From: Xiphydria camelus
Lineage: Eukaryota > Arthropoda > Insecta > Hymenoptera > Xiphydriidae
Direction of reading: 5' to 3'
Length of the DNA: 64,000 bases
Assembly (NCBI GenBank): GCA_963678675.1
Contig: OY783198.1
Span: 1,989,001-2,053,000 of the forward strand
A program made the translations under genes and the position numbers. The notes below the pieces were generated by a model. It had not been told where the DNA came from. It was given only the letters and a program-made list of their open reading frames with translations, and ran no database searches. Positions 22,879 through 33,952 of the stretch are shown here, in pieces. Position 1 is the stretch's first letter. Each line of letters starts with the position of its first letter.

Positions 22879-25519
22879 GCTTGGACGTTAGTTTTGTATC
22901 GATACCTGATTTTCGTTAGTGTCCTTTTATTTCCTTGGTACTTTGGAGAGCCGTTTGTCCTTCGCTGTTGAATTTTTCGACCATCCAGTTGGATAACGTA
23001 CCAGATAGCGGAGATCTACGATATTTCGCAGAAGCTGGAAGATAAAGTATTGTCCCCAGATAAGATTCAATTATACGTATAATTACTAGACTCGCGTTCC
23101 AGCTTCGCGCGTACAAAATATACGACGGTACTCCACGCGTCGTGGCCCGTGTCGAGTGCATCTTCAACGAACGTCACGCATGGCCGGTCTCACGCTCCGA
23201 CATATTCGTCGTCGAGATGCTCGGCATCCCTCTTCGGGCTTGGAAACCCGATGGATTATGCGTCGGCACGTTTGTTTGCCGAGTCCACGTGCGTCGTGAG
23301 TCCGAGTTTGCTCGCGATGCGCGAATAGGCCAGCATATGCGGCTCGTGGTCTCCCTTCGCTCGCCCATCACGCGTCCGGTAGGTACGTCGTGTACCTACT
23401 TTGAAACGAGTACGAGTGTCAGATGCAGTGCCGAGAATAGCAATTACTTCGCGGGGACGCGGTTGCCGCAACGCGAGTATTGAATGCAGATTCGTTTCGT
23501 GCATCGATGCGTATCTGTATATATCGTACAGAGAAGCATATTTGGCACGTAACTCTATGCGAATGATTGTACGCGAAGAGTCGCGTTAAACGACCCGATG
23601 TACCAGTGTTGCAAAGTCACTTTGAGAGTTTAGGCAGAACTGAAGTCGATGACCTTCACTCGGATCGCGACATGGCACGAGCCGTTCTCTCTACCGACAG
23701 TCGAAAGGCAAAGGTTTCGTTTGCAGGTAGCTGTATCATATGTATAGCTACATAATTTTAAGCTCGAGCAAATAAACGAGGAAATTTGGCTCACCGCTGC
23801 GAGGGTGACACGAGGTCCAATGAAATTGGCTCGGTGCTGGAGCTGTAGCTTCTTGAATACTTGCCCAAAAATTTACCATATTTCTTCACATTTGCGGTAT
23901 CTTTGCTCATCTCATTCTCTGTCACTTTCTTTCTCGGGATTTTCTCGATCTCGAAGAACTCGCGTTCGATCTCTAACTCCGAAACTAGTCGACCGAGGGG
24001 CGACTACGCGTTGCATTGCGCAGAGACGATGCTGCTCTTCAGCATCGAGGGATCGGCCTCTGCCAAGGCCCCTTGGCTAATTTCGTCGGATAATCAATTG
24101 CCCCTCGGTAGCATTGTTTGCAGTAAGCCAACTGTTGTGCGCCCCCTGGCTAAGCAGGCCAACTCGTAATTATCCGGACCCTCGTCGGTCGATTCGAAAT
24201 GGCGAAGGGTCACTCCGGCCATGGTTGTCCTCCTCAGTCAGGATCCTCGTCCTGGCGACCTTCGCATTCTGAATAATGATTCGATTGAAGTCGCCGCGGC
24301 CACATATTTGGCCTCGACCGAAGCCGGAGCGGCCTCCCGCGGAGTCTCGTTCGCACGATCGCGCTGCAGATCGGTCCTCGAGAGCAATCGAAGGAATTTG
24401 TTGGCAATATGGTACAAATTTTCATCTGCATTTATGAAGGAAAGAGTAGCTTGAGAATTTAGTAGATTCGGTGATCGGAAAGTGGTAAAATGAAGACTAG
24501 GTATACGAAGTGTTCAGAATTCGAGTGATTCGCGATGTAGGCTTGATCCATAAAATGCTTTATTCATTTGGAAATAAATGCAATGAGAATATATTAATTT
24601 TTTTGTTGGTAGATCTTCAAAGTTGATTTTTCGATTAAACAATAAAACGACATTATTTATACATGGTTCGTATAAAAAGGTAGTGTGGCAGCAGTGCAGT
24701 TTAAATCGCAACAGTACTATAATTTGGACGTTGGTTGTAAATACTGTAGGTAACAAAAATAATCCCACCTATTATCCTTGAGTATTCTTTCATAATTATC
24801 GACTGCGTATAGGATCGATTATTTAAGTGAAACTACTATTGCGTAGGTACTATCTGTAGTATTACACTGTACATAACAATTATATCGTAATAACCCTTCT
24901 CAAAGAGTTTAGGAATCTTAGACACGAGGCAGCTGCCCTGAAAGGGCAAAGTGTACGAGTACACGAAAACTAATCAGTTAACCGGTAATGTATAGATTAT
25001 ACATTCGTGGAAAGGTATCTGAATGATTAATTTTTTGTTCGATCCGCCGTATTGGTTTTTTCCATCGCCGTTGCTCTCCAGGCATTCGAGTGTCCATGCA
25101 ACGATGGTAATTAAATTTCTTGGAACATTGTTGGGGCGAGATATTTAATCGATCGCGAAATTTAAAAGTTTAATGAGAATCGTTTAGATCCACGGATTCG
25201 TACGCATAAATCAAGAGTATATGTATAATTACGTCTGTATCTCTCTTAAGAGTATCGCAGATTCGCTCCCAGTGCGCTTTAGCTGTAGAAATGTATGACT
25301 AATCGTAGGTAGTTGTAAAGAAACCTACATACACGTATGTATACACTAAAAGCCTAGCGATCTATTGTGATATATTTCTCGCGTTACACTTCACATCCCA
25401 TAATAAGTTTTCATTCGCACTAATTCGTACGCAGCGTATCGTCGGATTCTAATTTCGGCCTTACGCGGAAATGAGCTTAATTTTAAGACTTTTGTACAAT
25501 AACAAATTTATATATTCGT

Positions 25520-25525
25520 AATAAA
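25520..25525 (+). terminator. Candidate poly(A) signal, Frizzled
   Basis: AATAAA, the last of four candidate signals downstream of the Frizzled stop. Which one is used cannot be told from sequence. Confidence 0.35.
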
Positions 25526-25698
25526 CGACGAACTGCAATTAGAAGGGCTGATTAGTATTCGATTGTCGTCTTGTTCCTCGTCTTCATTTTCGTATCCATT
25601 TATTGTCCTTCCTTTTTAATTCATAAAGATTTATTTATGCATGTTAAGGGTCATCGAGCGTGAGTAATGGGGCATGCAAGGTTCATGCATGTTTTTCC

Positions 25699-25704
25699 TT
25701 TATT
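25699..25704 (-). terminator. Candidate poly(A) signal, RMI1
   Basis: AATAAA on the minus strand, 242 bases after the RMI1 stop codon, within an AT-rich segment. Confidence 0.5.
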
Positions 25705-25945
25705 TATACATCGATATTAAAACACAAATTATATTAATTTATATACTATATAAATTTATACTACTATACAGTGCTATCATTATTCTCATGGCCTCGACGA
25801 ATTAACTTTTATTATCAAACGTGAAAAACTTCATATTTGTAAGAACTTATAAAAAGATGCAGCCTACAGATGTGTAATCACAGATGAACGAGCCAAACCC
25901 TGTTGAATCATTTGCCTCAGACGTAATCCTTCACCGCGACTATTA

Positions 25946-28793
25946 TTATACCATTAGCATCTTTATTCTCTTATCAATAATAGCCTTTTGTTCATCAGTT
26001 AATTCTCTGACGTTCACCACCTTCGGTTTCTCGTCTTTAACAAGTTCCAATTCAAGCAATGCGTCCATTCTCTTCACCTTGAATTCAGACATTCGCAAGG
26101 CCTGCAAATAACGGAATTACAAGAGGGTAAGGAATTAGAACTTCCAAGATTCGACTGTATAAATATTTCTTCCATCCAAATTGCTCACCATTCGCAGTTG
26201 TTCATCTATTTCTGGATTAGTTTTTCTCATTTTTTTCCTTCTCGAAAATTCCTCAACGCTGAATCCAAGAAATCGCTCCACCACCTAAATTAAAAATTCG
26301 CATATTTTGACGAAATTCCAGAACGGTGTAATCAAAATTCTCGCAGGCACGGATGCGAAATTACCTTGGAATCGAACGTAATATCAAGGCTAGCCGTGCC
26401 GTCCGTTATTGTGGCATTCATACACCAGAGGAGACCTTCCTTGCTTAATTTCTGATTACATGCATTTTTTCCTCTAATCGTTCTATACGTGGGAGTATCG
26501 GTCGTAGGAACTTCCAGTATTTCGCAGATAAAATCACATATTTTCGGAAGCTCCTCGTCGTTTAGCGCTACTTTTTGAGCGAAATCCGTAATCTTTTTAT
26601 TCCCCTTACTGTGTTTCGGCGTTCTTTGAACGCACTTCATCTTCGAAGCCGTCGCCGGCGGTGACGAGATAGTCTAAGATATATAAATCTCGTTATTACT
26701 TTAATAACATTTTCTCAGTCGCTCAATTCAGAACTCGAGCGATTCTAGAATTAAGCGAGCACGAGACGTTCGAACACATAAGATACAAAAATAAGAAACA
26801 TTCACTCACCGCTGGCCTCTTTATTCCCGATACAGATGGCACGGGTTTGTCGTATCTTTCATTTGACGTCAACGATTTCACACCTTTGTTATTTAATTCG
26901 ATCTGCGATACTTTACTGACGTTCGAACTCGTACGCGGCTCTTCCAAATTGATCTTAGCTACGCTACTACTCGAGGTTTTATATTGATTTTCCATGCTTG
27001 AATTTAATTCTTTTCCTTCGGATATACTAGTTTTCATTTCGTTCCAACTAGGCAGACTAATATCTTGTAAATCGTCATACGGTACCATGTCAAAATCGTC
27101 ATCGGGAAACTCGGTAATATCAGGAATGTTCGGCGAAGCAGGTTTCGTGAAGCTTTCCGTCATAGGGACCACATCGTCTTTCTCGAATGTAGAATTTTTG
27201 GTTGATAAGACGTGAATTGGATTTTCATGCGTATTCTTAGCGTATTTAGAACAGTTTGTGTTATTTCTTGGTAGATCCGGCTCGCGAGTGAGTTCATTAT
27301 CTAGGATTTGATCTTCCTCGATCAAGTTTATCAAATCGTCGTCGTCGTCCGGAAATTCGCTAATATCATCGTGTCGCTGAAATGTCGGGGATCTTCGCGT
27401 ATTACCATTGTGACTTCTACTACTACCACTGCTTCTTTGCACAGGCGCGGGAATATTAACGCTTTGAACATCATTCGAACTAATATTTTTTCTACTATTT
27501 ACAATGCTACTAGTATTTTGATCTTGTCGCGCAGTGCCGTTTTGTTGACTGAGTGTGAGTTCTTCGATTTGCGAGAGCTCCTTTGGATCGATTTCAAAGT
27601 CTTCGTCGAAGAAGCTGTCTTCTCCTTCCTGCCTCTGCTTGTTCTGTTCGTTGTCGTTATACGGATCGGGATTTTCCGGGAGATTTCTAGGAACGAACGT
27701 AAACTGTCAGCTTGCTGGAAATTCTAGTAAAAATTCCGAATGCGATCAAAGATCACGCGAGATCACTTGTTCGTGCGATCTTTGATCAAAGCTAAATATC
27801 CATCTTACAGTTTTCTAGCCAGCACATTTTCCACGGCGTTTGCTATTAGAAGGCTTTCCACTTCGCCTCCGATTCCTACGACGCATTTCTCCTCCAATAG
27901 TATTACTCCACGTCTACATACGACAGGCCCTATTATCAGCATTTTATAACCGGGTACCAGTACATCCTATAATAAGTATTTGCAATTATTAATCTCCGAT
28001 CCTATCGACAGCATACCCCAGAGAAGAGGAAGTAAAGTCGATATAATCCAGGAGGAAGACGAATTTTGAATTAGAAAGGTGTATTAAAATTAGTTAGCGG
28101 AGGAAAAGCAAAGAATTGCATTAGTTATCGACTTTACTCGCCTTAAAAAATCTAATCGGCTTGTACTCGATTGCAGTCACGTCTTGAATGCCATCTGTGA
28201 GGAATAGCTGCATCATTCGGCTTTTCTTTGGCTCCCAAGCTTGGGTGGTTTCCATCTCCGTAGCTTCTATATTATCGTTCGATACGTTTCGTATCTTCTC
28301 CAATTGTTTAAACTTTGATATCGATATATCGTACATCTTTTCCATCTGTAAAGAAAGGGTTGTCATTCTCGTACGTAACGATCGATTCGCATGACATCAG
28401 AGGCTTACTTGCAGGATATATTTCCCAGGCAACGTCGTGAGCACGTTTTGAGAAAGATTCGGCGGCAGACACCCGTTTTCATTGTTTATTTCGCGAAGAT
28501 CGCTCAGTTGCCACTGCGCTGTCACGAATCTTTGTACTTCGTCTTGCGTCGGCTGGAAACAAAATTGGACGATTTTTTAAAATAGTTTGTTTAGCACTGT
28601 GACGTATCGATTCGTTGAAAATTGCATCACAATCAATTATTGTAGCACTTCATTAGTCCAGATAAAAAGAATAACCTACATTCGCATGCTCCGAAATATA
28701 ATACTCGATGCAGTCTTTTAACCAGGAATCGTTCACCATGTAGTGTTGAGATCGCAAGGATGCCTTTACGCGTCTTATCAAGTTATCAGTCAT
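25946..28793 (-). CDS. RMI1: RecQ-mediated genome instability protein 1 (RMI1), 8 exons
   Basis: RMI1 is the OB-fold scaffold that joins BLM helicase and topoisomerase III-alpha in the complex that dissolves double Holliday junctions in the nucleus. Exons on the minus strand are 28793-28680, 28552-28409, 28345-28142, 27966-27809, 27686-26810, 26673-26365, 26284-26189 and 26101-25946. All phases close and give about 685 residues (human about 625). The N-terminal region has WLKDCIEYYI (residue 24 on), LTDGIQDVTAIEYKPI (135 on) and VPGYKMLIIG, matching the RMI1 N-terminal OB domain. The C-terminal OB domain has LLWCMNATITDGTASLDITF (580 on) and VVERFLGFSVEEF (603 on). The middle, mostly one 877-base exon, is acidic and low in complexity, with a twice-repeated EFPDDD motif. 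The third intron appears to use a GC donor. ATG at 28793 is the first in frame. Confidence 0.92.
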
Positions 28794-29358
28794 TTTTAAC
28801 GCGAGTACGAATGTCCATAACACTACGAAATTTCTTTGCGTTTATTCTTATTTCAACGCTTTTCAAAGATATCGATATCGATACGCGCGAATGGCGGGAG
28901 ACCACCAACTCCAGGGGCCCCTTCCTCGAACTCGCTCATATCGCTCATATCTTTGCGTGCACGCATCTTAGCGAATAGATCAATCAGGATCAAGTATTCC
29001 GTTGTGGTGGGTTACGGATAACGGAATACTTGATCCTGATTAGTTTATTCGCAAAGATACGAGCGAGTCGAGAAAGGGGCCCCAGGAAATTTTGAGCACT
29101 CGCAAATGCATCAAACGAAGGCTTGTTTTACGGTAGTTTTACGAGGTGCTGCCCCCGTGAATGTTTTACGGAACTTTTTAGAGACGTAGCAAAATCTCGG
29201 CATTTTCCAACGGTAAGTTGTCGACATGTTCAACATAGCCCTTCCGTTCACTTGCAGTTTTGATGGATCCTCTTTAACGCGGATTTACGGTAAATCGGGC
29301 TTCAGTGAAATCGAAATTACCAACGAATCCCTTCGGAGAAATCCGACTTCTCCTTGCG
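28794..29358. promoter_or_regulatory. Shared upstream region of RMI1 (minus) and BRMS1-like (plus)
   Basis: The two genes are head to head. RMI1 starts at 28793 on the minus strand. A GTGAGT donor at 29359 probably ends a non-coding first exon of the BRMS1-like gene, because its coding exon begins right after a TCTTCAG acceptor. The space between is only a few hundred bases, which fits a bidirectional promoter. No TATA box stands out. A long hairpin occupies 28911-29085. Confidence 0.5.
28911..29085. repeat. Long imperfect hairpin in the RMI1/BRMS1 promoter region
   Basis: The right arm (29020-29085) pairs with the left arm (28911-29003) through AATCAGGATCAAGTATTCCG, CTTTGCG, ACTCGCTC and CCAGGGGCCCCTT-like segments, around a loop of about 16 bases. 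The left arm carries an extra insert of about 25 bases in which TCGCTCATAT is doubled and GCG-CATCTTAGCG is added. No TA flanks or CACTGAGAAA end are obvious. Confidence 0.75.
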
Positions 29359-29728
29359 GTGAGTACGCGTTGAATTTGGTCTACCGATAGAAATATACGA
29401 AACTTGTTATTTCGAAAGTTCTCTTTCAAATAAGGCTGGCAATTCGACAGTTGGTTCTTTGAGGTTATGTATTTAATTTTTGAAGTTTTATAATCGTACG
29501 TATTCGACCCAACATCGCGAGCACGTACGTTCTTTTTATTTTTATTATACGTTCTCTCCTCGACCAGTTAATTATTTCAAGGCTTTTGCTGGTTTTTTTA
29601 TTCGTATGATATGAGCATTTATAGGTTATGTGTACGTTATAGCAGTGTCGCTTACATTATTGCATTTTGCTTCAAAATGAATAATCTAACGATAAAAAAT
29701 ATTTCTTTTTCAAAAGATCAGTCTTCAG

Positions 29729-30628
29729 ATGCCTAGCGTTAAGGACGACTCTGAAGGAGAGGGGGAGGAGATGTCGCACGACAGCAATGACAGTAACCAG
29801 AGCTCCGCATCCTGCGACAGCAGTGCGGAGCACACCGACAGTGATGATTCTTCGGAAATGGACGAGGACGAGTGCGAGAGACGTCGCACCGAGTGTATGG
29901 AGAACTTGGTCGATCTCGAGAGACAATTCAGCCTCCTGAAGGAGCAGTGAGTACTTTTCTCTATTTATTATCTAAATATTGGTTCGAATGTTATACGGGA
30001 AAAATTTGACGCAGAAACGTTGTACAATCTACTTTTTCTCGTATCTTGCTTTACTTTTGAGGTAGCTTTAAGGGTTAGCACTTTCTTGTATTCTCGATCA
30101 TCGCGGTCGCGATTTTCGCGATATCCTGTATATGGGGTTTAAATTTGCTACAGACTATATCGTGAGCGGATTACTCAGGTCGATACGAAATTGGGGGAGG
30201 TAAGGGTGGGTAAATCCGAAGAATACCTAATACCGTTGGAACGACTCAAGGAGAACATGAAGACCAAAACGGAAGTGGCCGGGATATTAAAGCAACTGCG
30301 TTTGCAAAACATACAAAATAAGTTTCACGCGGAGGAGCAGGCCGCGTTGCAAAATTTCGAAAGCGAAAAAGAGCTAGTCTGGGACAGCCTTCACAGCGAG
30401 CTTCAGGAGAAGATACGTAGATTGGAGGAGGACAGGAACAACGTCGACATTCACGCGGACTTGTGGTTAAATTCGAGCGGAAGGAGAAGGCGGAATCACA
30501 CGGAGAGAAGGAGAGCTGTTTCCGTCGCGGGTCCTTACATTGTTTATATGCTTAACGACGCGGATATATTGGAAGACTGGGCAGTAATTAAGAAGAGTTT
30601 GAGTAGTCGAAAGGCGGAGATTCTCTAA
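29729..30628 (+). CDS. BRMS1/BRMS1L-like Sin3-HDAC complex subunit, 2 coding exons
   Basis: BRMS1-family proteins belong to the Sds3-like group and are coiled-coil subunits of the Sin3-histone deacetylase corepressor in the nucleus. Coding exons are 29729-29946 and 30154-30628, joined at a Gln codon (LKEQ-LYRERITQV), giving about 230 residues. The N-terminus is a Ser/Asp/Glu-rich stretch ending SSEMDEDECERRR, close to SSEMDDEDCERRR in human BRMS1L. Then come a coiled coil (NLVDLERQFSLLKEQLY), QEKIRRLEEDRNNVDI and GPYIVYMLNDADILEDWAVI, all family hallmarks. It ends soon after this last motif, so it lacks the C-terminal extension of human BRMS1L. ATG at 29729 directly follows a TCTTCAG acceptor, implying an upstream non-coding exon. 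AATAAA at 30783 is a likely poly(A) signal. Confidence 0.92.
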
Positions 30629-30632
30629 GAAT

Positions 30633-30656
30633 TCAAACTTTGAAATCAAAGTTTGA
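30633..30656. repeat. Perfect 11-bp inverted repeat after the BRMS1-like stop
   Basis: TCAAACTTTGA, a two-base AA spacer and TCAAAGTTTGA, starting four bases after TAA. It would form a short A/T-rich stem in the mRNA. Confidence 0.85.
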
Positions 30657-30782
30657 TCTCCGTGGACATAATGCGCGTCGCGTTTTTGACGTCGTGCAAG
30701 GAGCGTTTGATTTTGCGACTGGGAATGAGAGTGTGCAGATTATAGTGTAACTATTAATTAAGGAGAAATGTTAATTATTTTT

Positions 30783-30788
30783 AATAAA
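30783..30788 (+). terminator. Poly(A) signal, BRMS1-like gene
   Basis: AATAAA 155 bases after the stop codon, followed by further AT-rich sequence. Confidence 0.65.
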
Positions 30789-33700
30789 AATACTCTTTAC
30801 AAACAAACTGTACCTGTATAAAATGAAATGGATTGCGGGAAATTATGTAAACGATTTTCCATGTTTGACCCTTTAATTCATTTTTCTTAATTACGGTGAG
30901 TGAATATGTTAATAATTTTGGGGAAGAAGAGAGACTTTAATTTTTTTGGAAGGTGTACCTTCAGAAATTGTTTAAATCCCAATATTCCTTTAGAATTTAT
31001 CCAATAAATTCATAATTTTTAAAATTGGTATTCAAATTATCATTTAGGGTAATTGCCCGATCGATTCCAGAGATGTGTTCAATATAGGGATATTTTTCAA
31101 CAATACCGCCGCGTATATTTACACCCCGGTACTATCGTGAAATTGGGATTGAAGCAGTAGTCTTACCGAATGTCGGGGGATCCTGAGTTTGCCTCACCGC
31201 GCAACATCCCACGATTTCAGTAGGTATGTTACATTTTCCCCCCATTACGATGCTTGCGCCAGACGGTAACTCGTAATAACATCATTATGTTATATAATAA
31301 TACGATGACATAAGCCAATGCCTGGTTGAGAATAGAATCAACGTACATATTTTCATATACCCTCGTATCCCGTTAGCTATTAAGGGGTAAAACTAGTAGG
31401 AGTCATTACTCAAAGAACTTATCTTCCCTCTTTTTTCCCCCCTACTACTCGTGAAAAAGCATTGCACCGTGAAAACTACATTTGCCTGCGGTGAATGAAG
31501 CAGAGTAAATGTAAGAATAATTGCACAATTAATTTTTAACGAGAAATTTAATTGCATTCGGAATTCCCACGAGGTCGCAGGATCGGGAAAATGAGACTTG
31601 GATAAGGGAGAGGGCATGTTTTCCCTGTTTTTCCTTGATGGGAATGCCGCTAATCAGTGGGTAAGGGACGGGCGAACAAATTCTGCACATTTTGTGTGTC
31701 TCTCGAGTAAGTGATTCATTGAAAAGTCGTGTGTATTCCAAAGTAGAATAATAATGCTGCTCAAGTTATAGCAGCCAGTAGGTACAATCCGATACTCATC
31801 CGCCCGTTCCTCGCGATGCTGGAGTTGGCATACGGCGCGGCGCCTGTAGAGGGCAGTAGATACAGTCCAGCGTATGGTCAGGCACCTGACCATTCCCGGC
31901 TGACCATACGATAGACTATACCTACTGACTACTGTCTCCGGCTATCGGCTTCACGTTAGCTCCAACTTTGTTAAACAGCCTCGAAGGATCGGGAGGGAAG
32001 GACAAAAAGAAGGGTAATTCGATATGCAATTTCATCAGGAACGAATAGCGAGAAACAGCAATACTTTTAAATGTAATTTTTATTTAGGCTATGTACAACA
32101 CATACGTACAATTTGCTTAGAACTATATTACGCTCGCCCGGAATGCGTTTCCAACCAATTAACCGACTTTCCAACATGATTACCAGTTTCCCGTGTCAGT
32201 GTGTAAGAGTGAAAGATAGAGAGAGAAATAGAGTGAGATAGAGAGCGAGGGGGAGAGCGCGTATTACACGTGTGATATGTTACAAACGTTTTTTTTTTCT
32301 TAGGAACATTTCGCCTGGCACACCTCGAGCGATATCGAATTGTCGCAGCGGAAATTTCGCGAGATAATGCAGCTCTTCGGGGCTTCACATTCGCGTCGAC
32401 GTATCGATTGGACAGTTATCGAAAAATTGCTCCAATATAGACGATCCCGTTTCACCAGACAAATCTCGAAAATCACCGATGTACGGTGCCTGGGTGAATC
32501 GTCGACGAATTTTGGAAACCTTTCAATTGTCTCGCTTACATCCCGATCGAACCCAGCGCGAAAATCTGGCCCCCACTCTCTCGCTCGCGACGATTCGATT
32601 GTAGAGCGATTTTCGAGAAAAGGGGGAAAAATATGAGAGGACCCTAATCAATCGACAACGATCGACCCCGGCACCGTCAAAATTTCGAACGCAAGACGCT
32701 GCCAGATCCGCAATTTTTCCTCTTGCCCCCCCCCCCCCCCCCTGCAAAAATCTCCTTATCAACAGAAGCATAGAAATCAACGCCTAATATTTATCTACTT
32801 AATGGCTTACACTTTAAAAGGACATTGAAAAATTCGCGTACTCTAGAATTATACCTGCGATCGATTACGCTACGTAACTATGTGACCCTCCCTTATATGT
32901 ACAGATTTAACGAAAGTGCCTTTTGTGATCGTTGTTGAGAAACTAACGAAAGGGTGTCCTCGTGTCAGTGTACTCGTATGCACTCGTATACGTGTTTTTG
33001 GCGTACGTTTCTCCGCGTGTATTGGTGTGTGCGCAACGTTGATTGCATTTTACAACGTTCGAACGAATATCGAGTATAGGTGTGTCCGATACGTAAGTGT
33101 ATCACTGGCGGGCCCGCCCCCTCCCCCGCCACTCCAGCCCTCATGTCGGAATTGCAAACTTCGTCACCCCGCGATCGATTTCGCCCTGAAGAAAAGTTGT
33201 TTCTTTTCTTATATCAATTCGTTCGAATGCATTTTTCAATTTCGTGCAAACCTAATTTGTTTTCGCGGATTCACACGCGATTAAACTGCATCCTTGAGTG
33301 TGCATCTCGACGCGAAACCCTCTTCTCCCGGTAAATCAAATTTGGGAGGGAGATATAGTCCCGATCACGGGACGCGGAACGGACTCGATTCGATTATTAC
33401 TTCGAACATCCTATGCTCGAGAGAACTTAATTATATTTAATTTAATAGTTACGTGAAATATCATGTGTCTTTTTTTATTTTATATACTATGTATACTTTC
33501 TTGGACATGTAGACGCGTCTACGTAGTTAGGTTATTAAGGGTAAGTGCGTGCATCTCACCCCTCTCCCCCGCGTTACGACGAACCGTATATCATGCGCGT
33601 GACGTCGTATATAATAAAAATACTCAGTATTTCGAGGAATCGCGTCGCGAGAAATAGAAAATAATGCAATTAGGACTAGATTTCGACTAGCGACGCGCAA

Positions 33701-33952
33701 CCGATTTGGCCCCGATCAAAACCGGCCCCCCGTGGAAGTCGCGCCGTCGCTCCCCTTTTACCGCGCGACGAAGCTCTTCCGCTTTCTCCCCGTCCTTTTG
33801 ATATTTTCGACAATAATTCGCGCGCGTCGATCGTTCCCAGAGGCCTCGTCGGTCCGATCGGCCGCACTGGACGCACCGTGGGTTATGAACGGTCGAAACA
33901 AAGATCGTCACGTCGTCATTGCGGGACTCGCGAATTCCTTCGTCGTCTAGAA
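30789..33952. other. Intergenic sequence and homeobox-gene 3' UTR
   Basis: No coding exon is supported. A moderately paired inverted repeat lies at about 31850-31932: CAGTAGATACAGTCCAGCGT with ATGGTCA, against TGACCATACGATAGACTATA. A poly-C tract lies at 32727-32742. Minus-strand AATAAA signals at 33474-33479 and 32079-32084 are candidates for the end of the homeobox transcript. Confidence 0.55.
33474..33479 (-). terminator. Candidate poly(A) signal, PROP1-like gene
   Basis: AATAAA on the minus strand about 475 bases past the stop codon. An alternative lies at 32079-32084. Confidence 0.4.

Larger units (their letters stand above)
22879..25945. other. Frizzled 3' UTR and Frizzled-RMI1 convergent intergenic region
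   Basis: No coding exon is supported. AATAAA on the plus strand occurs at 23771, 24573, 24641 and 25520 and could end the Frizzled transcript. TTTATT at 25699-25704, AATAAA on the minus strand, could end RMI1. The two genes converge, so their 3' ends may lie within about 200 bases of each other or overlap. Confidence 0.6.
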
